NCBI RefSeq assembly: GCF_000213175.1
Contig: NW_009799179.1
Coordinates: 7,301,981-7,365,980, forward strand
Source: Neurospora tetrasperma FGSC 2508
Taxonomy: Eukaryota; Ascomycota; Sordariomycetes; Sordariales; Sordariaceae
Direction of reading: 5' to 3'
DNA length: 64,000 bases
The number at the start of each line of letters is the position of its first letter. The first letter of the stretch is position 1. Shown in pieces: positions 35,008 to 46,819 of this stretch. The translations under genes were made by a program, and so were the position numbers. A model generated the notes under the pieces. It saw nothing but the letters and a program-made list of their open reading frames with translations, did not search any database and was not told where the DNA came from.

Positions 35008-36326
35008 CTACTTCCTAGTCATCTTCAACCAACGGTTCGAAATTACTTTGAAACCTTTCTTCCAGTCATCATTCGCCCTAAAGATTAAGCCCTCCTTAAC
35101 CCCACCATATTTTCCTGGACCAAGCTTATCAGCATACGCCAAGATTTCCTCCACGCTCTTCCCATACTTTGTAACAGGACCATACCCGAGCACAGGCACA
35201 TGGGCGATGTCGAGCGTCTTGCAAAGCAGCTCGACGCTTTTGGTCGCGAGGTAATTACGGGCATCCATGTCCCAGATGCCAAAGACCACGAATTCGTGTT
35301 TCCCTTCGGGATACTGCATCGTGTTTCCCTGGATGTGAGAACCGACCAGCTCGCCTTGGATGGCAATGTTACGGTAGGGAATCTTGTGGATTTTGTCGAG
35401 AATGCCGCTCGTTTTGGCGGTCTCCCAGTAGATGTTCTTGCCGTCGTCGAAGAACTCGTGCTTGCGGTTGCAGACGCCAACCCGGCCGCGAGGAGTTTGC
35501 ATGGTGGGAGGGATGGGGATACTGCCGGTGGTGGGTTTTAGGGCGGGAAAATAAGTGAGGAGATCTGGCGATTGGTTGGAGACCTTGTAGACGTGCATGG
35601 TGACGCCGTCGAGTTTCTCCGTGACTTGATAGATCCTATTTTTGGCTGCATGTGTGTTGAATACGGAGTTGCCGATGTCTTGAATCCGGTAATTGCCTGG
35701 CCTCTGGATGAGCGGCGACAACTCGCCAATGATGCCCGTAACCGGCCGCACGTGAGTCGGGTATTCCCACTTCTTGATGCCTAGGCTGTCTGCGAAGGAA
35801 AAGCACAGAAGCTCTCTCGTGGCTTCGTCCTTGCCGATTTTTTGGATGCGATTTTGGTGATGCAGTACAATCTCAGGAAAATCCGCAAGGGGAAAGATCA
35901 TACCCTGCGAGTATGTGCCGGATACTTCGCGTGACCTGACGCGGAGCCCTATCTCTCCATTGAAAACATCGTTCATGCTGGACCAGAGCTCCCAATACCG
36001 ATCAACGCGGGGAATGAACGAATCGATTTCCATAAAGACAACCAGATCGCCAACCTGGATAATGCATCAAGCGACAAAATTAGCTCGCTGCTTATCTGAT
36101 GATCAAGCTGTTGTTTTGCGCAAATAAGCTTGCGAATACTCCTCACCTTGAAGCGATTCATCTGGGAGGTGAAGCCAACCACGGTCCAGTTGTCAACCGT
36201 GACAGCAGTGCAGTGTCCCTCAATTTTCTTCTTCGCCATAACTCTGCGCACACCCACGAGCTTGCGCTTGTAAGGCTGAATTGGTTGCACCGCGTTGGAT
36301 GAGATGGCGGGGGTAGTGTTCTCCAT
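35008..36326 (-). CDS. RNA ligase of the Deinococcus Rnl5 (DRB0094) type
   Basis: Two exons, 36326-36147 and 36054-35008, encode 408 residues. The 92-nt intron joins QMNRFK to VGDLVVFMEIDSF. The N-terminal domain resembles the OB-like module of this family (RKLVGVRRVMAKKKIEGHCTAVTVDNWTVVGF). The nucleotidyltransferase domain carries motif I EKLDG (adenylated Lys about residue 207). Next come GRVGVCNRKHEF (motif Ia-like), an aromatic motif III region (HEFVVFGIWDM), motif IV EGLIFR and motif V-like FKVISNRWL near the end. Established members seal 3'-OH/5'-PO4 RNA nicks, preferentially in duplexes, using ATP. This is distinct from the essential fungal tRNA ligase Trl1. No targeting signal is obvious, so its role in the fungus, perhaps RNA repair, is inference. 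Confidence 0.9.
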
Positions 36327-37026
36327 AATCTCGAGTAGTGTTCGCAGTGCAATACCCCTTTAGAGATACGTGGAGGATGAGAAATCTGACAAAAAGTGTG
36401 AAGTAGGAGAAGAAAGGAAATCCTTCTATGACCGAGTCCACAGTTTTTCGAGATCTTTTCTTCGAAAACCCGGGAAACATTTGAGTCAAGTACCTGCGTT
36501 AAGAGTGCCCAGTGGCTGGTCCGGTCGCAGGTTCCCCAAGTTTGGGAAGATTTTGGATTGATCCTTCATCAACGGATGCCGAAGTTTGAAACTAAGATAA
36601 TGAACCTAATTGGGATGAAACAAACACTCGCGCGAATTGCAGCGTTTGTGGGTGAGCTACATTCCAGTTCAAAGCCAGTTTAGCAGCGCGTCTGCTCGTT
36701 CTTCCATGGGTAGATGTAGCTACCTCTCGAATTTTCTCGACAGTGCCATGCCACTGCACTGGCTCGCCGCTGTGTTCGAGTTTTTGCCCAGCCACTGGAT
36801 TTATGACGATTCAACACTTGGTGGCAACTTCCATTATTCTATCTCTACTCGGGATGATTCTAGCCATGTAACTCAATCAATAGCCTATCAAAATGGCCGC
36901 TACAATAAACTCCGCGAAGGGATCTCCCATATACAATCCCTATACCGTGCTCTTCATTCGAGAGTTGCCCACACTTCCAAGCAAATCGGCTCGGCTCAAC
37001 CCCACAAGAACTCTGGCGTTGCCCAG
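36327..37026. other. promoter of the RNA ligase gene and 3' end of the DUF7726 gene
   Basis: About 700 nt without a recognisable gene. Both neighbours are transcribed leftward. Confidence 0.5.
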
Positions 37027-38291
37027 TTACTGAATGGTAATTCGGCCGTAATGATCCATATAGGGCCTCTCGCCCGCGAAGCAAATGTAACTATTCAATC
37101 AATATGTTAGTGGCTGCCTCGCTTTAATCGGGGTGACGGTGTTCTAAGAAAACGTGTGCTTACCCCTTCCGCCCGTCATCGGTACGGTCAAACCCTCCAG
37201 GCCAGATCTCCTCCATGTCCTGGCGATGCTTGGTCATTGGCTTTTTCTCCTTTATCCGCAATTTTTCGAAGAAAACATAGGCGCCGTAGAAAACAGAAGA
37301 GGTCGCGCCCGCTCTGGCTCCCTTCATACCACGGAAGCGGGTCAACTGCGAGGTGTGAATATTGGCCGGTCGGTTAATGCCATGAAACTGCGCATGAATA
37401 TCGCGGCAGAACTGCGCCATGGTAACGCCAGGCTTTTTCAGGTACGCATCAATCTTCCTCCGGATCTCATCACACGTCTCGTAAACAGGCACATCATCAG
37501 TTTCCTCGCCCTCGAGATAGACGTCACTGATATCGACTCCCGCGCTGTTACTGGCACCAGCCGCCTGGGCGGAGGAGCTTCCAGCCGCGGAACCGGCCGC
37601 GGAATCTGTCTTCTGCTTCTTGGTGGCGGATGTCTTGTTGGGGATCTTGTAACCGACAGCCTCGAGCTTCTTGAAGTACTCCCACGCGGCAGGGTAGGGG
37701 CTGTAGCCTTGACCTTTGTACGCGCCGTGCTCACGGAGAAAGCCACCGAGAGACTTGACACTCACGCCGAGCTCTCCGGCCAAAGCCGTCTTGGTGATTA
37801 TGCCTGCATCAAGAGCGCGGTTGATTTTACGGCGCACTTGATCACAGTTGTCGGTGAGAGGGCCTTCGATGATGACGTCCTCAAGTTCATCGGCTGTCGG
37901 CAGGGGCCGTGGAGCCGGCGGAGTCGCGGGTGCCTTGCGCTTCCGGTTGTTGGGAGCAGGTTGGCTTGGAGTGACAGCTGGATTATAAGCAGCTTTGTCG
38001 GTAGGAGATGAGCCGGTGCCAGTGGGAACGTTCTCCTTGTTCGCAGCGGTTAAGGGATTGGGGCCATTGCCAAGGTAAGCTGACGACGGGGCATTGATTC
38101 TTGCTGCTTCGGGAGCGCCCCGAAGAACGCCCAGCTGACTCCGTGGATGGTTAGTTAGACAAGGAGGGCTCCATTCGAAACGTTTGGCCCTGTTGCAAGG
38201 GACGAAGGACGCATTCGCATCGCAAGTGTTCGCTTGAGGTCACAGAAGACCACCAGGGAAGATACCTCTATGTTGTACTTACATTGGACAT
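37027..38291 (-). CDS. DUF7726 protein with two tandem helix-rich repeats
   Basis: Predicted 347 residues from exons 38291-38283, 38134-37164 and 37090-37027. Exon 1 is only MSN, and the acceptor gtcag leads into LGVLRGAPEAAR. The open frame runs into a stop at 37160, but a donor (gtaagc) and an acceptor (gaatag) 73 nt apart add a final exon. That exon gives RKGYICFAGERPYMDHYGRITIQ, a tail that continues the fold naturally. The N-terminus is disordered with a basic NNRKRKAP motif. Two related units follow: CDQVRRKINRALDAG...LGVSVKSLGGFL...WEYFKKLE (about 100-165) and CDEIRRKIDAYLKKPGVTMAQFCRDI...AYVFFEKLRI (about 224-300). This is a helix-turn-helix-like family of filamentous fungi. A DNA-binding role is suspected, not shown. 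Confidence 0.85.
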
Positions 38292-40201
38292 AGTTTTGCT
38301 GTTGCAACAAGAATAATTGTGCCTGTTTGAGGCTCGTCGGAAACAATGTTGAAAGTGGTCTCGAACCCGCTGGATCAGGTGTGGGATTAGAAAATATTAG
38401 GAAACCGCGTCAAACGTAGTCGTACAGAGCTTTCAAGTAAATGTCGCTAGCCCACCGAATAAAGCTGAGTTGGAAGGTTTAAGGTTTGTTTGAGACACGT
38501 GAATGTTGTGTACAGGAGTTTGGAGTAGGTAAGGGTAGGGGGACGTCAGTCAATGTCAACAAAAGTTAAAGTGGGTCTTTACGTCAGTTCTTAAACTGGA
38601 CATGCAGAAATAGTGGGGCACCTGCACGAGAAACCACACGAAAGCACGTGAAGGCAGCTGTCCAGTGAACTGGACCCTGCTTTCAGTTAGCACGTTAGCG
38701 TGAAATACCTGCAGAGCTGTGGTGGAATATGACGCGCACTATCTGTGTGTTAGTACACGAGCCAGTCCCGGCCAGAAAGGGATCATCAAACTAGCAGCTC
38801 AACCTAGCCACTCTGTTAGTGCAAGTCTTCAAGCGCTCGATGTCCCGACTTCCGAGTTCAGTCTCGGCCACTGCACGATAACATCAGCATACCTCTAAGA
38901 CCGGAACCTGTATCGCCAAGTACGCAGCGTTTCTCATCATTTTCTTTCCCAAGCTTCCAGGTAGGAGCTCTCCAGAGTGGGTCTCGATTATATCCGGCTG
39001 GTTAGCGCGGCAGAGGTACCCAGCTGGCTGCAGGTCTTCGCTTCATTCAGCTGCTTCTCGTCGATGGTGGGTGACCTCGGGGCCCGGGGGATGCATTTCC
39101 GAACGGTTGATGCAGCGGTCGAACGTTCCATGGCGATTGCTCCTGGGGCCCAGACTCATACTTGACACCAAATCACCGCCGGTTGTCACGGACGTACTAA
39201 ACCCAAGCCGTCAGGCCACATATCTCGAGCGGAAACCGCGGATGAACGCCCTGAACGCTGCCCTCCCTCACATCACAAACTGGGGTCGTGCAAACCAATG
39301 GACGAATTATGAGTGTCAATTTTACCAGGATGGGCCGCTGCCCTAGAAAAAGTTGAATCCTCAACTGGCTCCATGGGTAGTGACTATCTGTGGTTCAGGG
39401 TTCAGTCTCCGCGATCCGGTTCATCAGCAATGCTGTCACCATGGAAGTACTATCTACCGAGACATTCCCATGTACGGCCCGGTTACATTTATCTCTAGCG
39501 GTTGCCAGGGCGCTCTCCATGAGAGTTATGAAAGCCAGTACGGTGTTTAAGTCCAGATAAGTGTCTCGATAACTTGAGATTATCAGGAACCACCCGTAAT
39601 GCGCCGTATCGATGATACTGTTCCTTGCCGGATCAAGTATATCGCCGTTCAGGTATCAACAACATGTCAGCTTGTTTCCCAAAATAGTTAGACGGGAAGC
39701 CCGTCATTCATATAGTCTCGCCAGATGAGCCGTCTTTTTCTGCTTGATAGGTACTCGAACGTAGATCAAGCGGGCCAACGTCATGGCACTCCGTTAACTT
39801 CACGGAGCAAGTGATGCGATAAGACATGGCAGCTCTCTTCATCACACACCTTTTTTTCTTTTCCTTACTTTTTTTTTCTATTTTTTTCTTTCACCAGTCT
39901 CGGATCACGTTTACAATGAACTCCCACATCCAACCAGTCAGCCCCTTGTCTACCCACACTGGCCAAGATGTGCTTCAGCACATGTAGTCTTTAGCTTTTA
40001 AGCTATTGACCTCCAAGGCAAGATCTCTATTACACTTTTTTTTCTCTTTTGCAAGAGATACCCTCTTCAAAACTCTTCAAATATTCCATCACGCCTGGTA
40101 TACGGTTCCATATATACCTCTTAACCACGTTCACTCATCCTGATCTCATTTACACTCAGATGTGTCAGTCTTGATACTTGAGTAAGATTCCACACTTCAG
40201 A
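38292..40201. other. divergent promoter region, 1.9 kb
   Basis: No coding feature. Pyrimidine-rich tracts at about 39848-39896 and 40036-40050 precede the gene at 40202 and look like fungal promoter or leader CT tracts. Confidence 0.45.
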
Positions 40202-40986
40202 ATGGCAAGTTCATTCCGCTCCTCTCCCATCCTAAACCCTACACGGATTACATGCTAACCATCCTGCCATAGCCCACTCCCGTCACACTCTCCGATGGCT
40301 TCCCAACCATAATCATCACTGCCATCTCCAATCTTGAAACCGTCAAACGAACCCGCCATAGTATCAGCGGCGCAAACGAACCACTAGACTCCATCTCCGT
40401 CCAAGCCGACAGCCTCATCCGCTCGCTTTTGCTAATCAAGGATACTTACTCCCTCCAAACCTTACGAGTAGGCGAGCAGATCTACCAGATCATGGATCTC
40501 GCCTCCCGTCTCGGCGCCTCGATGCTAGTAATTGCCGCAGACAGCAGCCGCCGGACCACAACTCCTCCTGGAGGGCTGGAGATCACGCCAGATGACTACG
40601 TCTATGGACACTTGCAGACTATGAAGGGTCAACTGCAGGATGCAAGAGATACGCTGTTTGAGCTGGTTAGGTCGGTGCTGGTAGGAGTTTCTGGGAATTC
40701 TAGAGATGGGTTTTGGGTTATTGAGGAGGATTTAGTGGGAGTGAATGAAAAGGTTGAGGGGGCTATGGGCGTTCACTTGAGGTTGTTTGCACGGTTACAG
40801 GGAAGGATAGGGAAGGGTGGAGGTGAGTCATTTGATCTTTGTTTTCTTTCAAAACTCTATCAGGCCCATTCCCCGTCATGTTTACTAACCGATTTGCTCC
40901 AATCTTGAGTAGAAGATGCTGTCATCGAACTGGACGACGCGGATATTGAACATCTCGGGTTGCCCCGAGTTTCGGGAGATGTGTAA
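40202..40986 (+). CDS. unrecognised 208-residue helical protein
   Basis: Three exons, 40202-40204, 40273-40822 and 40913-40986. The first exon is the ATG alone, followed by a GC donor (gcaagt) and a 68-nt intron with a perfect GCTAAC branch. Without this intron the frame stops after 18 codons. The product reads MPTPVTLSDGFPTIIITAISNLETVKRTR, then amphipathic helices (DSISVQADSLIRSLLLIKDTY, IYQIMDLASRLGASMLVIAAD), a long helix (YVYGHLQTMKGQLQDARDTLFELVRSVL) and an acidic end (EDAVIELDDADIEHLGLPR). I do not recognise the family. The N-terminal helices loosely resemble HeLo-like N-terminal domains of fungal NLR proteins, but the similarity is too weak to call. No signal peptide or membrane segment is clear. 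Confidence 0.68.
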
Positions 40987-42637
40987 GATGCCAGTCCTTC
41001 ATTGCGCTTTTCATGAAACTGGCTGACAGCAAATCAAGGGTCGAACAGTGGCGCGCCACTGTGGGGGTTGAGACCGGCATCACTCGGGAGAGTTAGCAGT
41101 AATAAGCATTGCACCCGACGCATGATGAAAGGCCTGCTTGGTCTTCTTCTTCTTTTTTTTCATTTGTTTTTTTTTTTTTTCAAAGAAAAAATGGGCGGCG
41201 GGTGTTACAGCTGTCACGGTATGGCTATCTGGCTATGTACGTCTTATTTGTTTCATACTCTGTTAACATTTGGATACCCTGCATTCCACCTCCGTGTGGA
41301 TGGGTGGCAGTCTGCTTCTTATCGCAACAACAGCAAATATCATGATCCTAAGCACACGTACTGTTTGACTGTGATACTTAACACCAGACCTACTCAATAT
41401 TTCCCATTGCACAAATCCTTTGATTTGTCTTTGCTCCTCTTACTTCGTCATCCATAACCCTTAGTAAACCCCCCAAAATCATCCCATTCAGCCCAGCTGA
41501 AAACAAACATTAGATTGTCTCAGGTCTTAGATCTATCCGAGCCCCTATCAAGATCACAAGATCGTGATCAAAGCCATATTCTCGGCACTCACAACTGCCG
41601 AGAGCCATATACTGCCCCTTGTCTCATCAAGCATCCGACACCCGATCGACTCGTTTCTTTTCATCCCACGCCTTCGGTCCGAACGGGCGGCTGAAGTAAA
41701 CAGTGCGAAAACTTGGCTTCGTCAAGGTCGAAAAAGGGGGGAAGGGCTTAGCTTGCTGTGTTCGCAGTTCTACAAATATCATCATCATCATCTGCTAACG
41801 TATGGTTGCGGGGCTTCCAAATATTGTGCGGACTGTAAGACATTCCCTGAGTAAGCAACTACATCGCTAGCTGTTGGCCAAACCATCTACCTCACATACA
41901 CTACACTACCTATCCTTCTGCGTTTTGACTCGACGTTAAGTCTTACCTGTCTGTGGCCGGAGAAGAAAAAATGAAAAACTTCTGCTGGCCTCAATTTCGA
42001 ATGTCCTGTGCGAGATTCCACGGTAGACGGATAGATACTCGCCCTGATCCGATCGTCACACACAAGGATTGTAATGCCGTGTCTCAGTTACCCCTACCCC
42101 TGGGTAGGCAACTCTGCATGAACTGGTGTTTGTGATGTGCGACGTAACCTGGGGGCTGAGGCCGGCCGAGGCTGAAAGTGGCTGCGGAGGTTGTTGATTC
42201 CCTGGATGATACTAGTTGATGGTGTGGTTTGTGCTTAGGCTATAGATAGGACACTATGGTCGCAACTGCCTGCGTTTGTCAGCCACTCCATAATTGCGAC
42301 TTGAACGGAGTGGTTGTTTTCTTTGAAAATTACCTCAGATGCCTAATACTGCTTTCTAAATGCACACATCTCGTGTCTTGCGACTAAATGTTTTACGCAA
42401 TGCTTTTGTCTCCTGGTATTTCTCTCTACCCACTGGCGTATCATCTCCCGTTCGTCATTGTAAATGATCGTACAAAACCGCCTATCGTACTGTGACCTTG
42501 CTTTCGTCAAAAAATAAAAAGAGAATAGCTTTAATGAATATTCCGCTGTCATGACTGTAGTTAAGTGGTATAATGTATATAGATCAAAGAAATCGAGAAG
42601 TATTGTGGAATAATGTCACCTCATCAAACCTCTAAAT
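40987..42637. other. convergent 3' region, 1.65 kb
   Basis: Between two facing genes. It contains T and A runs at about 41152-41192 and no convincing coding sequence. A gene-like frame at 41564-41854 lacks an ATG and coding composition. Confidence 0.45.
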
Positions 42638-44245
42638 TCAAAAGTGCAAAGCCGGCCATAACATCGGATAATCCCCAGACAAATCTCTCAGCCTCTGCTG
42701 AGAGTCACTCGTATCCGGCCTCTTTGCACTGTTACCGTTCGTCCTCCTCCCTTGCTCCTCTGCTTCTGTAGATGCTACCCTTTTCCACGGCAGCAACCCC
42801 CCTCCCCCTATTCCCACTCCTCTTAGTGTCCCTCCTCCTCCCATTGCCGTATCATCAATACCGTGTTTATCCTTCTTATGTTTCTTCAGATTATCCAGTC
42901 GACTAAACGTCTTTGTGCAGCCAGGAACGTGGCAAGAGAGGCGCAGCCCTTTGTGCGTGTTTTTGTGTTTACGCAGATAACCTTTGAGATTTCCGCGGAC
43001 GCCGCGGGGTTTCCATTGGCATTCGTCACAGATCAGGTCATTTTCGTTGCTACCGCTACATAAATTCTGACCTTGGCTTAGCTCCTGTTGTGTGCTGTTG
43101 TTGGGTCGGCAGTAGTGGATGGCGATACCGGTGGTACGGTCTGGATGTGAGTGCTGGCGCTGGAATGTTCTTGTCCCTGTCAATTGGTTTTCTGGCTGCA
43201 TGGCCTCGACTAAGTCGAGACTTGGTGATCGAGTCATGGCCTGATGTGTTCCTGGTCCTGGTTCATAGTAGTGTTGATGAATTTGTGGCTCTTCAGTATC
43301 TCTGGTCCTTACGATAGTACTCAAGGCCGGTGGCATTTGAGCATGGTAACTGCTACATGTTCCAGATAGGTCGGCTGTTGATTCTTGGATGCCGCCTGTC
43401 AATGTTGGACTCCACCATGAGTGGTTATCCACTTGCAAAGCAGGAGACATACTTGTTTGAGATACTGGGACGCTGTTAGCGATTACCAAGTCGTCCAAAG
43501 TCATGGCCGCCGGCGGTGGGAGACCATCGAGTCGTAATGCCCCGGTCGGTATTGTTTGTTTCGATGTAAAGAGGTATGGCTTGGATGTGATGGTGTTGCT
43601 GTTTCCCTGAATTGGCGGCGTAGGGGATTGGTTGTGTGAGACATTCGGAGGAAACAAGTTGGTGCGGGAAGTGTTTGTGGACGCTCTCTGCGATGCTTCG
43701 ACCTCGGTGGTGGACGAGGCCGCAATCGACGACACGACAGACTGCAACTCCGACATCTCCTCCGCATTGAACCCTTGCCGGAAAAGTTCTAAGCTGGCAT
43801 CCATCATATCAGTCGTAGTCGGTAGCTTATGAAGAGAAAAGGAATCCCCTGGGGCAGTATGACCCAAGTATGGCATCGTAGAATGTGGCGCAGGGCATCC
43901 GATCATGGCAAAACCTTGAACTACCGATTCCGTTGAAGCTGCCGTATGTGTTCTCGTATGAAGCATATAGCCAGGTTGATTAGTTGCGATTTTCGATAAT
44001 GCGTTTGCCCTGTAATTATTGTCCCGTTTACGAAACGTGAAAGTGTCCCTCATCTTGGAATCCAAACTTCGCTTCCGCTCAACGTTGACCTCCTGAAGAA
44101 CCATGGGGGCAATGATCCCATCTGTAACCACTTTTTCTTCATGTCTGACCGTAGGGATCGAGGTCCCAGTCAGCCACCTTGTCCTGAAATGCTCTTGTAG
44201 GACTGGGTAGACTTACGGGCATAAACTAAGGTGGTTCCTCGGCAT
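42638..44245 (-). CDS. C2H2 zinc-finger transcription factor
   Basis: I assemble 511 residues from exons 44245-44217 and 44144-42638. The short first exon (MPRNHLSLC) is joined by a 72-nt intron with a GCTGAC branch to PHEEKVVTDGIIAPMVLQEV. If this splice is wrong, the next start is the ATG at 44104. Most of the protein is Ser/Thr/Pro/Gln-rich and disordered. Near the C-terminus sit two zinc fingers: CDECQWKPRGVRGNLKGYLRKHKNTH (C-x2-C-x17-H-x3-H, residues about 382-407) and CHVPGCTKTFSRLDNLKKHKKDKH (C-x4-C-x12-H-x4-H, about 414-437). Then come a Gly-rich stretch and a basic tail. This pair is typical of filamentous-fungal regulators with one degenerate and one canonical finger. Target genes are unknown. 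It has a long upstream region of 2.6 kb. Confidence 0.87.
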
Positions 44246-46819
44246 GGAGGCTTGTGAAAGAGTGACATTTGAAGCGTTGCTTCGCTTGATGGCCGAATAA
44301 AGCCCTCCATCATGACTAAGTTGGTGCTGAAGAGTCGACATGGAGCTGGTATGGGACGTGGCTGGGTTGATTTATATGTGCCACGGTGCATCAGCAAGAG
44401 CCCTACCAGACTGGGGAGAGAGTAGGACAAGGAGAAAAGCCTCTTGGGGGAGGTTGTGGGTTGGGGCACCTTGGTTAGGTATGTATCTTGTCGTAATATG
44501 AGCCGGGTATCAGAGGTGACATTGGAGACGGGACGCAGGGCGATGCTTGGCCAACTGCTACCCCAGGAAAGTTAGATGGGCTTGCCCGACAGAAACATCC
44601 TGGCATGGTTCCCGGGGTGGATGACCTTCTCCACGGTTCCCGCTGTCCCCGATGCATGCCTATCTGGACGAATCCACGATTACCTATTGTGTCGTAGCCT
44701 GTCGAGTTGGCGATGGGCAAACCAGGTGAACCAGGCACACAGTAAGCCAACTGAGGCCAAGGGCATGTCTGGAGGCAGGCCTGGAGATGTAAGGCAGGTA
44801 GAATGCTGTTGGGCGAGTAAGGAGGAGGAAAGCGGCTGACGTCATTCCATCTATATTCGGGACGCAATCTAAAAGCTCTTTACCCGACTGGGGCTTGGCC
44901 GGCTGAAACTGCATTTTTGCAGCCTTCAAGCCTGAAGGTGAGTTGCGGACAGAGGAGTGACCTGTTGACGGTTGGCGTTGTTGTCGATGGCTGCAACAAA
45001 GTGAGCAATTGATTCTCGCGACCAGCAACGGAAGGTTGATCCGCGCCTTGCATGGTCAAAGATACCTATCCATGGTGGTTCCTGAGGAGAAGATTGATTT
45101 GGGAATTATGGGATACATTCGTTGCTCATGCTGGAAATGATAAATCAGTGGTTGCTTGTGGAGGATTGACACATTCCGGGAATGTTCTGGGAGAAGTTGG
45201 AGGGTCCGATGTAGTTGGATAGGTATTGTTTGAACAACGGAAACGTAAAGGGAGGGGGAGGGGGGGGGTCGGAGCCAGGTACATAAGGTAATGGACAAGG
45301 ACAGAGAATTGTTTGTTACATACTTGGTAAATTGAATGTATCTTTCTTGCACACATATCAAGACGGCAAGTGATACAGACCTCCTGCCGTATTGCTTACA
45401 GACACCCTGAGCCCTAGATTTCCCCACAGCAACAACGCATCCCGTCAGGGCAATTTCCCCAACCTCCATAGTTGCTTCTGAACGTTTCCTCTTCTTCCAC
45501 GTCTTTTGACAATGATTTCTTCCCGACTTGAACATCACGGACAACGCCGAAATGAAGGGGATGACCAACTCCTCTTTCTGTTACGCCTTGGTAAATGGCT
45601 ACTCACAGACTGAGCCCCTGATTCACCTTGTGCGGCATTGCCAAAGAAAGCAAATGTCGACATCAGAGTCTGCCCACGAGGGTATTGCTACTTTGCGGTA
45701 TCATCGTCTCCTGACGCCCCTACCAAAGTTGACACCATGGAGAACCTCCGATGCCATTGCCTGGTCTACCTACCTAGCTTATCTGGCTGTTGACTCGTTG
45801 TTTCACGTTGCATCTGACCCCTCAAGATTCATCCCCGCTTCCCGGAAGAGGAAACATTCACGAGCAAGTGCAGGATAGGCTAAAACCAGGACGCTCCTTT
45901 TTCTGCAAGTCACGCTGGGTGACACGACCAGGTTAAATTGCATCGTGTTTCTCTCGTGTCTTGACATCCATTCAACCCCCAGTCGAAGCTGCATGCTCTC
46001 GGTTGTTCTACTTTCCGTCTTTTGACCTCGGTGCCAACCTCCGTCTCGAGAGATAGCTTGATTTTCTTCGCTCTCGTCTCCTCACAGTCACCTTTGGGAT
46101 TTCGGGGTTGTCCATCTATCCAGATTCTTCTGGATGTCAATCTGTTGGTGCACCATCCATCAAGACATGCAGAAACTCACTCATACTCGACATGAAAACT
46201 CAAGGGTTGTCTTGGGCTAGATATGGGAGATACTGCGCCCATCATCTCTTCTGTGTGGTTACTGACAAGTGCACAGCGAACCACTCCGATATACTCATCC
46301 TTAGGCATATGGGCAACGGTAGTATAGACCTGCTCAGGTAAGCGAGTGAAGGGAGCACGAGCTCGGGCAGTCAGGACGTGAGACGTGCAGAGACAAGTGT
46401 GGGATTTGTTATGTCTATGTCAATATGATCTTGTTTGAGATCGTCCTTCGACGCTATGGAAGACCATCAGAACCGAAATCTGCTTGAAGATGTTGTTGTC
46501 CTGCATCCGATCTAGTGCAACACCACCATCACTGAGGCAGTTCCATTTCCGGTGACACACGGCCTGCGGATTTCAACAAGATACCAACAGAATGTTATCT
46601 GATGTCGAATTAATCTGCAACCTTTCTAATGCTTCTACAGCATCTGGGGTGGGCTCACTGTCTTCACACCATTGTATTGAATGAATATCGCCCAAACAGC
46701 TTGCTTCATTTGCTGAGATCAACTAGAAGAACAGCAACTGAGAACTATTTCAAACCCAAAACCCCCGTCCAGCTTGCCAGATATCTTGAACTACCGTCTC
46801 CGAGCCCCAAAGACTCCCT
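44246..46819. other. long upstream region of the zinc-finger gene, 2.6 kb
   Basis: Probably promoter and leader of the zinc-finger gene plus the 3' end of the ankyrin gene. A G-rich run lies at 45251-45268. A 105-codon plus-strand frame from the ATG at 45552 has no coding character that I can support. No RNA gene was recognised. Confidence 0.45.

Noticed and set aside
38357-38420. B-box-like GGTTCGAGACC on the minus strand
   Set aside because: The flanking T stem does not pair and no acceptor or D arm fits, so it is not a tRNA.
45552-45878. Plus-strand frame from ATG at 45552
   Set aside because: No coding bias and lies antisense in the probable leader of the zinc-finger gene.
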